Assembly: GCA_038501625.1 (NCBI GenBank)
Contig: JAZAYU010000010.1
Location: 930,001 to 994,000, forward strand
Origin: Corbicula japonica
Lineage: Eukaryota > Mollusca > Bivalvia > Venerida > Cyrenidae
Length of the DNA: 64,000 nt
Direction: 5' to 3'
The notes below the pieces were generated by a model. The model did not search any database, was not told the origin of the DNA, and saw only the letters and a list, made by a program, of their open reading frames with translations. How positions within the stretch are numbered: the stretch's first letter is position 1; each line of letters opens with the position of its first letter. Both the position numbers and the translations under genes were made by a program. This document shows positions 25,613 through 37,600 of the stretch, piece by piece.

Positions 25613-28600
25613 TCAGTAGCACTTCAAGATTAATTGTTCTAATATGTGTATTTTCTGCTGGTACTAAACCAAGATTCCAAGATTTATTCAAACTCTCAAC
25701 TACTACAATTTAAATTAAAGATTTGGTGAAATCAAATGCAAGCTATGAAACTAATTATCTATATATCTAGACAGAACTTTTAGAATCCTTCTAAAATCAC
25801 TTACATGCCATAATACTGGCCTAGAAGACTAACTCTTGCATTACTGTAGTTTAGTTTCCAAATACCAGTAAAACACAGGAATTGACATAATAAAATATAG
25901 ATGAAACAAACAGGAAAATGCCGCACTAAGAAAACAACCTTACTACATTTTCAAGAACTTCAATTAAAAATTGCAGCCATCTCATCTAAATTTAAAAAAA
26001 AATATGTAAATGAATCTTAAAGCTGTTTATTACATTTAACATTTTAATAATGTGCAAAAATCAGTTAATTACCTTTTAGATATGTATACTTAAAGTATAT
26101 TTTATTTTAAGTCTTTTCCACGCCTTTTTTAAAAATTAAATTTCCACTATATATCTAGTTCATTTATTGAAAGTTTGAATAAAATCTTGAAATACTGAAG
26201 ATTCTTTCTTGGGTGAGTAACAATTCGCTATTGCAGAATTTTTGGAAATATTCAGTACTTTACGAGGAATTTCATAGTTTTTCAGTGGATGTTATCACAG
26301 TGTGTTCTCCGTTTATTAATTAATTGTGAATAATCATTAGGGGCTGATAACATGTTCATTTAAATAAAATTAAATGCAGGACATTTCAACACTCAACGCG
26401 ATCTTATGTACTAAATGGGGCGCGTCACGGGAAAAGGTACATTCGGACAGTCGACGTCAATCTTTGAAATGACGTCATAAATTTGAGACGACGACATTAT
26501 TATTATGCATTTCGCGGTAAAAATACAATTGCATTGTCAAAATGTGTAACAAAATCACATTTTAATTATAAGAAATTGATTTATAGTTGTAAGTTCTTTC
26601 TAAATTTAGTAAGAACTAAAATCTCACAAAATATGACCGAAGGTACCTTTTCCCGTGGCGTGCCCCAAATGATATTCATCATACACATTATGCATCATGT
26701 GTGTTTGTTTGCATTTATGTTTAAGAGTAAAACGGATAAAAATTAGCAAAGATTTTCATTAAGAACATTTCAAACCCTGTCGTTTTATTAAAGTCGGTAG
26801 ATCCGCTGCAGAGAAATTGTCATTTGCAATAAAGTAGTCACTTGGAAAAAGAACAGCAGTTTAAAACAATATTTAAAACCCAGTCTAGGATGCAACATTT
26901 ATGTGGCTCATTTATGTAGTCAAAAAGATTATTTTAGTTGCAACACAGTGAAATTCCTGATAGCTCTACTGTAAGCAATTTCATAATTAAAATTTAATTT
27001 ATTTTAATAAGCACATATTTTCTTATAATCAAAAGTTCTTTTCTAAAGTGTTTCTTCAAATGTTAATTACTTTTATGCGCCACCAGACTGCGATTTGACG
27101 TCACGTGACGCTTTGACGTCACGTGACGCATCCCGCAACGCACTTGTAAAAAAATATAGTTCAATAAATGTTATTTTCATTATTGCATATAAAACTGGTG
27201 TATGCCAAAAAAAAACAACAGCTGTGTATTTGTCCGACCTTGATGTTAAAATTAAGTACAATTTAATGAAATAAAACTATTAAATATATAATAAACACAT
27301 AGTTAATCCTTTATATAACAAATATTATCTCCGAAAGCAACATTAGCAACACATAATTGCATTCCAATTTTGTATAATTAGAACTTTTAACTAACTTAAT
27401 CTTACTCTATTTATAATTTCCCAACTACAAATTGTTTATAAATTTTGTTAGAGTTTGAAAGATTGTGATCTTAAAATGACGTTTAGTTAAACAAGTATTG
27501 ATACACAAACAGATAAAATATTTTAATTATAAATACCTTACAAAAAACAAAGCCAATATGTCTTTAAAAAATCAACATAAAGTAGCAATAACAAAATTCG
27601 TTTTTAATGCACTGTTTTCGACAATATTTCAAATACTTTTCGATAACTTGTTTACGAATAACTGATACGGAGGCTATTCCTTATTACACACATGCATGTT
27701 AATTTCATGTCAAAACGAAACACCTTGCATAAAAAATACTGAACTGTGTATGTCAAACTCTACAAGTGTTGCAACTAGACATGCTACTGGTCGGATAATT
27801 TGTTTTATCTAATACTTTCCGAATGCTTATGTAGCCAGTCTATAATGTATAATCATTATACACTTATATATCTTAAACTTTAGTATCAAGATATTAAAGA
27901 GAAGCTATTGGTCAGATGAAGTTAAAATGGTATTGTTAAATTAAAGAAAAATTTTTCAACAAATATCGTAGTCTGGCGAACATTCTATGCTGCCACATTT
28001 ATGCATTCAAAAAGATTATTATTAATACAAAAAGATTGAAAGTTATACATACACAATTCATAAAGAAAATAAATAAGATATATGGTTGGTTCTTTCAGTC
28101 TTATTATGTTGGTTTCCATAGCAGTCTTCTCATCTATCGGCTGCAAAAGGCACATCAGCAAGGATATTTTCTAAATCGATTAATGTAATGTCAATACACA
28201 CGTATCACCCAGTATCACTTATAAAACGGCCTTTAATTATTTTTTCGAATCTCAAACTTACAAACTAAATTTCAACTAGAAGACTCTTCCATCACTTACT
28301 TAAATGTTGCCACAAAAGACTTTTTATGTTTGGCAAAGACTACTAACAGTCTATTTAAAGCTTTCTTTATATAATATGCTAATGGTAAAAAAACGAAGAA
28401 AAAGAGTACTGAAATCTTAACATAATAAACGTTTTAGCGGTGACAAAAAGGTCTTCGAAAAATATGAAAAAGCAAGTAACTTTGATGACTGGGTTTAAGT
28501 AAGCGGGCATAAGTGTGTGTGTTTTTTTAGATACGAGTTTTGTCTTCTTTTTGAACTGAATTGAACGTTTAATACCAAAATAAAACATCTTAGCTGAATA

Positions 28601-31600
28601 TTTTTTTGTTTCTTTATCTTTTAGAGGAAGATTCTTCAAGTGGAGAGAACGGAAGTGTCAATAGTTTGAGCAAGAAAGCAAGATCAAAAAGAGGTATGCT
28701 ACAATCCTTCACTCTTGAAAATTTTGCTCATTTCTAGTCCAGTATTGGTTGAAGTAGCATTATCTAATAAAATCCATAGAACTTTGGTATTTAAGTATCG
28801 CATGACATTTTCAGGACAATCCATCAAAAATTAAGGAAGATGCTCATGACCAATTGAGGAAATGTAATCGGACTCGAGGCACTTTAGCCCAAACTATAAG
28901 GACAAATTTATCCGTATTTTGTCTGCCCAATCAATATGGGAGAGATAATTGATAGATCTGCAGAGATGTTGATGTCTGTGTTTGACATGAATTGCTTTGT
29001 TATACAGCGGTATCAGTTATAATCTAGAGACCGATCATAACTCACAAGCGCTCAAACTTGCTAATGAATCGAGGAATTAAAGTTCACTGGTGAATGAGTA
29101 CTCCCCAAACATATACCCGTTAAAAAATCGATAAAGCAGTGTTACTCAACGAAAACGACTAAGCAAAACCCATGGGTAGCTATTGAATTACCATTGAAAG
29201 GACATATTAAACTTAAGCAATAGATATTTTTTCTTGACACATTACACAAAACGAAAACATATGTAACAGTTTTATTACCTATCTTGATGATCCGATATAG
29301 TATCTGAATGTTCATATTATTTTCCAATCGTAAGTAAAACATATGTGACAGATTCGTAGATTTCCCGATATGTGTGTTTGTATTTTATTTAGATGCCCTA
29401 CAGTTCAATCGGATTGTCACTAAAATGTTAATGCCGAATAGATAACTGTTAGTTCACAACAGAGAACTGAATATAGAGAAGCTGAAAACAAATAATAGTA
29501 CAATTATACAACCCAAGTTTTAGTTTCCTCTCGGATCAACAAATACTTCTATACTATAATTATGAGAAATCTATGTCCATATCACATAACCTGTCAATAC
29601 GAAACAATAATTGTAGTGTAAACACAATTCTTTTGTAAGTTCGATTTTTGTTAAACAGTTTACTAATATTATCCATTCCAAAATTACACACTACTTTGAA
29701 TTCTGGCACCATCTTAAAACAAAATTGTTCCGTGATACAAAAACATAAATCATGTCAGTTACAACTCAACCCATCTCTCATAGATTAGCTTTTTCTGTGA
29801 CAAAATGATATTACAAAAACCGTGCTCAAAAGCATTTTCTAGTAAACTAGTATCACATGTAAACACTTGGGCATTGATTCATTTGTAAATGTGTTATTAT
29901 AGTATTCAAAATATTAAATCCAAAACTATAAATTATTAAAACACATATGCAAAACTATACGGAGGCTATTTCATATTACACATATGTCTATTTCATGTCA
30001 GTTTCATGTCAAAACAACACGCCTTGCACTATACAAAATTGAATTCTTCACGCCAGACTATAAAACTGTTGCAACTAGACTAGCTACATGTACTAGTAGT
30101 CAATTTTTTAACAAAGAATTTCCAGTATTTTTTCTGAATGTTTTATAGCAAGTCTATAAAGTATACTTATTAAAGATAGATCTGTTCTGACTTTTCTTTA
30201 ATATCATGATATTGAAGAAAGCTCGGGGCCAGCTGCAGTCAAAATGAATAAATCAAATCCAGAAATTATTTTAGTACCCTCAAAGAAGTGCGTTGCGCGC
30301 AAATCTGTTGTAAATCCTTCTTTGCCGCAATGTTTAGTTTTTCACTTTCGAGACAGTCTTGCATGCAACCCTCGGTATATCTTTCCATCAAACTTCTTGT
30401 AAATAAACTTCGGAAGCATCAGAATATTTGGGCTATATTTGCTTTATGGTAAAACGTTACGCGAACAAATAAAAAATAACAAGTTTGTTTACCATCTTTA
30501 ACACGGAAGTAATCCGTTTAGGAATACACGTATTGTGATTTATAACTAATGCATTGCAATGAAATGATTTTGCCTAGGCCACCGGGACAACCTTTGATCA
30601 TTTAACAGGTGTTTGTTTAATGTAATATTTAAGCTGTATTCATTTGAGTATTGTTTTCTAGTTATTCTTATCCACAACAACAATTACTTTTCCAACAACT
30701 TTTCCGTCACAAGAATGGTCTATTTGCCCAAACCCTTTAAAGAAGGAACACAAAACAAATTTAATTGAAACTGTGTCATTTAATATACTTACCTGACCTG
30801 ATCATGTTAAAAATACAACCCACTGTTTAACAAAGTATATTAATCAATTGTTATTGCAACTATTGTGTAAGCAACAAACTGAAGTAGATTAATCCATGAC
30901 TGAAGGTTATAAAGCTGAGATTGGAAACCAGTCTCAAATCTCAAGCATCTGATTGGCTGAAATGGCGACTGGTCGCCATTTCAGCCAATCAGATGCTTGA
31001 GATTTGAGACTGGTTTCCATGCTCAGTTTTATAACCTTGGGCACATAACAAACTTGAAACGAATTCTAGCTTATTAAAGCTTTTGATAAAACTTGAAATA
31101 TGCACCAGTTGAGCATTTGAAAAATTATTTACCATTGGATTACAGTTAACCTTACACAATTTAAAGTATCGATGAACAATAATACCATTTCATGAATGCA
31201 GGCCTTTTCTACGTTTCTTAAAAAACGACAAAACTGCTCAGAAATTATACACGTAGTAAAAACAAATTGTTGGTATTCCTATGTGGATTAACTTTCTATG
31301 TGGATTCTTTTAGACAATTGTATGGCGCTTTCGGTTTAGGTTGTATCCCATAGTTATTTGGACAAAATGTTGTGCTAACATCCGAACGATTAGCAGATGA
31401 CAAGAACCAAATTAACTTTCCAAAAATAAAACAATTTCTGTCTTAAACAATACTAATATAGAAAACAACAAGTAGACCAAAGCAGCTGTCACAAATCTCA
31501 ACATGTGAAATGCATGAGAAACCAGCAAGCCTTTTTTTACACAATGGCAAAATTATCAATATCCACGGACAAATTGAAGAAATACGAAAATAAAAAAAAA

Positions 31601-34600
31601 TAAAAAACTTACAGAAAAGGGTTCCAATAAATTATGTTTATTGATTATAACTTTATTATATGTTTTGTAAATTAATACTTAAGCTGCACACGAAAAACCA
31701 ACTCGTTATCTCGATTAGATAAAATATATATATATATAAAAAAAACAATAATTAACCGTGCTGACTCTCTGTTTTGTTTATTTCACTGACATAATATCCT
31801 TGTTTTACTTCGTGGGAGGAGGAAGTTATTTCTTAAAGTGTCCTTAATGTTTTGAACTTGTCTCGTTTTGAAGAAAAAATATTTTAGCGTTACTATACTT
31901 TACATTTTTTAAACAGCGTGGGCTGTATTATGCGCTTCCATTACTACAAATCCGATGACTGAAACCGAGTCAGCAATATTTTCATGTTTATCGTTTCTGG
32001 TAGCTTTCAAATTTCCCTTTTTACCCTTTTCTTCATCTCTTTTTTAAATTTAATACATTTTAAAAATAGCAGTGAATACAAAATCCAACCCTATGATCTT
32101 TAATTCAAAGTGATTTTTCTGACGTTATATTGACGTCAGACGTCAATCCCTAGATTCGCATATATTTATGAGTGGATGATTTGTTTAAATAACAGTCTCA
32201 TTTCAACCACAAAACAGAATAGAACTCGATTGATCTGATAATTTCATTATCTTGTCACTCGTTTAATCCTCGTTCTCGTCTAGCAGTAATGCGTTTCTCT
32301 TTACGTCCTGTCAGTCCGCGCTGTCTTAACGGAAATACGACTGGAAGTGGAAACATTTCTCCTATTGCCTGAAACTAATTTGCTAAGTATCAAAGACCGT
32401 CACCTGACTGCAACCGGAAATGGACAGCAATGACGTAGAAAAAAGATTAAATCTGCGCGCGCTTATGTTGCTGTTATGTTGTTGTTATTTTCTTAATACG
32501 GATTGAGAGAACAAAGAGGGTATTTAGTTAAACGCGATGAAATCAAGTTTATTGTATTATTTTGGATGAAAAAAAAATCTGTATTTATATTTGTCTGTTT
32601 GGGTTTACAACTTGTAATTGTGTAAACATTATTTGATGTACCGTGAAAAAAGCTATTCGCATTCGTATATTGAAATTCAAAAAATGAAAAACTGAAGGAA
32701 AACCACATCGCCTGGATTTGTGTCAAACTTTAATTGCATGTTACCAATATCATTTCAAAATCTTCCTGATAAATCGTTACATATATATTAAATATGCAGT
32801 TATGCTTCAAGTAAAAAAAAGAATCGTTTACTACAATATTTAACGAATCTCATATTGGTTAGGCCTATTCCAAAATTTTAATTTCCAGAATATTCTTAAT
32901 TATTATTAATACTTGTTAGTTGATGATTTGTTGATTTAATGTGTAAAATTTTTATAAATATATATTATTAAACAGAACTGATTAATTATTAATAAGTTAA
33001 CTGATTTGTATGTTCCGTTTATGACAATTAAATTAGTAAATGAAATTTTAAAAATATTGTCTTGCTCTTTAAGTGGACAATATATTAATAGATATTAATA
33101 GTTAGAAAGTTCAGGCTCTTGTATTGATAAGAAACCTCGTTCTGTATCCTGTACACTATTAGTTAATGAAAAGGTAAAAACAAAAGATATGATCACGATC
33201 AACCAGGATCAATTACGAAGAAAGTAAACGAAATTAGTGCAAAACAAAGATACCACTTCGTCAGCTCTCATTCACTAATGAACCACTTTTCATTTGCATG
33301 CAACACGAAATTCGTTCAGAAATGGACAATTCCTGAGGCATACTCATGAATGATTTAGGACTGACCTGTCAGTTACTTCTTGTTATAAACTATTTCAAAA
33401 CGTCATTGCCCTGCATCACGTGACCTCACGTGACCAGCTTGCAGGTTCATAGGTGATCATGTTTCCTTCACAAATCCTTTCATGTTGGTTTTTAGGGAGA
33501 ATAACGTTTCGTGACGAACAATTGTTATGTCGACAATGTATTTATTTATGACTTCATTTTTTCTGAACCCTCAAGAAAAACTATGTGTACAATAAATCTT
33601 TGTTTGAAAACAACAAACAAGACAGTTTTGCACAAAACATTGTATTACTTTTGTTTTAATTACATCTTTTGTAGACCTTAAGAGTACCAGACAAGTTATT
33701 TGATGTTGCCGACTTTAAAGGTGCATCGTCACGTATCATGACAAAAATATTTTGAGGCCCCTTACGGGCAACCCCGTTTATTCACTTTCACTTGTATTAC
33801 ATAAATATGCAATATTACACAAAAACATATCAGAACGAAAATATTTTTTGATGCCCCTTAAGGGTAACCCCGTTTATTCACTTTCACTTGTATTACATAA
33901 ATATGCAATTTTACACAAAAACGTATTTTATAATTTCCAATAATAATTATCATTCAATTTTGTTATATGTAATTTGTTATTCTGATTTAACAGTATAAAT
34001 AACATATACAAAATAAAAAAGGAAACGTATTTTCATATTGCAAGCTAACCGATTTTAGTGTGAAGTCTCCCTTGTGGGAAAAGTCTTGTGAAAAATATAT
34101 GATTAAATAAGTACAAGTGATTACTAAAGAAATAAAAAAATGAAGAAAAAAAAGAATAGGACGAAAATATTTTGTGTTTTGAAATATTCAAATTATTAAT
34201 ATAAACCGTCAACTAACGAGTAAATATACAGTTAAACCTGTATTAAGCACCCACTCAAAGGACAGAAAAAGTGGCTGCTTAACACATGTGGCTGTTTAAG
34301 ACAGGTACAAATTTGAACAAAATATCAGTTTAAGACATATTCAAACTGGCTGTTTAAGACAGGTGGTTGCTGAATGCAGGTGGCTGTATAATTAGTTTTA
34401 TCCACAACAGAGGCATTAAAGTATTCCACTCTGAACAGTGAATGGGCAGCTTTAAATGTGAAATATTGATACCATTAAACTGTGGATGTAAGATTTGCAT
34501 GTAGCAGATATCGCTGTCCGCAAAACTAAACATATGATAGTGAATGATAAGAACTTTATCAAAGACAATAACCAATAAACGAAACCACCATTTGCTGTTT

Positions 34601-37600
34601 TAAGAAAAACAAAGAAGATAAGAAACTGTATAAATTTTCAAGGACGCGGCTCAAATGTTTCAAATAACAAACAACAAAGTCAAGAAAATAAACGCGTGAA
34701 ATGCATGTGCAAGCAGATAACGTTTCTTATTATTTGCTGGTTCTAAGGCTGGTCAGCCATAATAAACATATACAGCAAGAGCCTAATCTAATCCAAAGTT
34801 TTTCTGCACTTAAATTCGCTGGTAAACAATTACGTGGTTTTCCGATGGACACCATTTTCATGGGTTCTAAAATTCGTGGATCATAATTTCCCAAATAGCA
34901 TTATGTTCAATTCTATTTTTCGTCGTTCTTGTAAATTCATGGAACAACGTGTCCACGAAATCTGCGAAAATTAGACACTCGCGAATATTTAAGAATTCAC
35001 AGTAAATTAGTTAAGTTTCTGATTAAAAACTATTATATCATTTGTCTGTTTTAGGTCACAGTGGAATAAATCAACTAGGAGGCATGTTTGTTAACGGGAG
35101 ACCTCTGCCCGACTCCACCCGACAACGGATAGTAGAACTAGCTCACAGTGGGGCCAGACCTTGTGACATTTCTAGAATACTACAAGTTTCTAACGGATGT
35201 GTTAGTAAAATACTAGGCCGTTATTATGAAACTGGATCAATCCGACCACGTGCAATCGGTGGAAGTAAGCCACGTGTAGCTACAGGAGATGTATGTAGAC
35301 ACGTGGCTCAGTATAAGAGAGAGTGCCCTTCAATATTTGCGTGGGAAATTCGAGATCGACTTTTGGCTGATGGTGTATGTAACCAGGAAAACATTCCAAG
35401 TGTAAGTAGTGAAGGCAGAAATTCCATTTTTTGGTGAAAAGATCGATATAGTGAGATTATATGAGTAAGTGACATTGCCCAACAGTTCAACAATATTGCA
35501 GAAAACACAGAAGATTGTCCTAATCATGTGTTCGCTTTGTATTGTATAAATATCCACAATTACCCTGATCAATACTTCACTTCAATTATTGTACCTGCTG
35601 ATAAGCCAGTCGGCTTTTTTAGGTTAAAGTATTTTTTTTATTTTTTATTTTAAAAATACGTTTTATTAAACGGTATAATATCCCTATAATTTTATAAATA
35701 TGCTTGCCCATGTTAAAAATGATTAAATATTTTTTCTGTGTAGAAATAAGCAATAAAACAGCATGATTTGTTGTATTAAGACAGCATAAATAACTGCAAA
35801 AATAAGGTGTCTGTCGCATCATGGTCTACATGACTTGCGCAATTTTGCAAGAAAATGTGCAGGTTTAACAGACAAAACTTGAAAACTAATATATAATGCA
35901 TAAAATCAAGATGTCTTAACAGTTAGGTTTTTGGTCGTAAATTATTTGGCAAAACGTCATAGCAAAACTTCATTTTGAAACAAAATGAATACAACAAAAA
36001 CAAATGCTTATGTCAGGCATAGGAAATCCGAAACATTCTTCATTAAACTCATAAGATAAATGTTTATTTTCTGTAGTACAAAATAAGGGTAATCCCATTT
36101 TTAAGATATGTCGAAAATAAAATCAGTGATATTTTAAATCAATTAATTCAAACTGGAAATAGGGGCGATGACAAACTATTTACTAATCAGTTTACTCACA
36201 GCGGAGGTTATAGAAAGCTCTTCGGATTGCAATAAAAGCCGTAACAGCACGTCCCGTTTAATGCCCGGTATCCTACAGAGCCAACGTTTCTTCGATCAAT
36301 CTATGACCAGGCATCTGCTCCGTTTAACACAATATCGTTAAAACATCAAAGAGTATTATCATCAATAGGGAAATGTATAGAAACGCAAGGGATATTATAT
36401 TTATCGCATTTGGTGAGAAAATGGCTACATTCACTAATGTAAAGGGCATACAGCGACTGGAGAAATGGTTTTAAGAAACCATTGATTTGCAGTATGAAAT
36501 CAAGTAGTTATAGACATTTAAAACCTCAAGTTATGTTGATAAATTTGGGTAATTTACATGCTTTCGTTGGCTTTTTGGTAATAAACGGACAATGATTCTA
36601 AAAGATATTACAAAGCAAAGTGCATACTTTAAAAACTTGATGATAAATCAGTTAACTTTATTTAAAAATTCACACTTAATTATAGACATTAGCGTAACAT
36701 ATTGAGAAATATATTGAGGGCCTATTACTCAAAATGTATTACATCCAACTAAGGTGATGTTGAAATATCATTCGAATGATGTTTTTCACGGAAAGTTGGA
36801 AGCTAATCCCGTAATGAAATTTCATGTTGTGTAGTTTTAGACAGACAAGAACTATCTTAAAGGGTTATCTTATATAATAATCTAAAAACAATAAAGACCC
36901 CCTTTCTTGCTGGACACTTATGGAAAGTAAAAACGTTTATGAATGCGAACATAGCATAGAGTAAAAGCACAATCCACAAATGAAAGAAATTAATAGTCAA
37001 AACTTTAAATTAATGTTCCATTTCTTGAAGTTTATAACTTGATTTATTTAAATGTACGCCAATGTAAATTATTAATTAATAAGTAAACATTTAAAATTGG
37101 CATTTCAAAAAAGTTTGAAATGTCAAAACGAACAACATTTGACTCTTTGTAAAATACATTTATATTCAAAGATATATTTCAAACAACATTTGACTCTTTG
37201 TAAAATACATTTATATTCAAATATTCATTTCAAAAAGTCGAATTTATACCATTAATTTTGTTCAATCACTTATAGAAACATAGAAATAATTATAACAATA
37301 TATTCTTGTCTGATATTTAACGGATACATCTAAATGAAATGACGAATCTTTGCTGCTAGGCATAAAATATACGACAGCGATACAAAAAGGATAGCAAATT
37401 AAGAGGCAGCAGATTTAATACCAAAATGAATTTGACTATTAATAAGAAAATAAATAAACATTATAAGTTCTTAAAACAGTTACCATTTTGCTTCACCAAT
37501 TTCACACCATACAATATTTTAATCATATAACCATCTACATAAAATTTCAATAAAATACACAAAATTGATCATGTTTGGCATAAGTATTTTCTAAAATTCA

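Larger units (their letters stand above)
24008..28624 (+). other. Pax6: Pax6 intron 1
   Basis: A 4617-bp intron with GTATGT donor and TTTTAG acceptor. It holds paired AAT/ATT microsatellites (25439-25613), a foldback element with CRE-like sites (26416-26667) and a perfect 18-bp tandem duplication of a CRE/E-box composite (27094-27129). No convincing coding exon was seen in it. Confidence 0.7.
28694..35054 (+). other. Pax6: Pax6 intron 2
   Basis: A 6361-bp intron. Contents: a palindromic foldback element (30899-31044), a ~300-bp-family repeat fragment (31912-32037), a GC-richer candidate regulatory block (32265-32480), tandem TCACGTGACC (33416-33435) and a 94-bp direct duplication (33744-33931). 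No coding exon was recognised. It lies immediately upstream of the paired-box exon, a place where internal promoters occur in other Pax6 genes. Confidence 0.7.
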
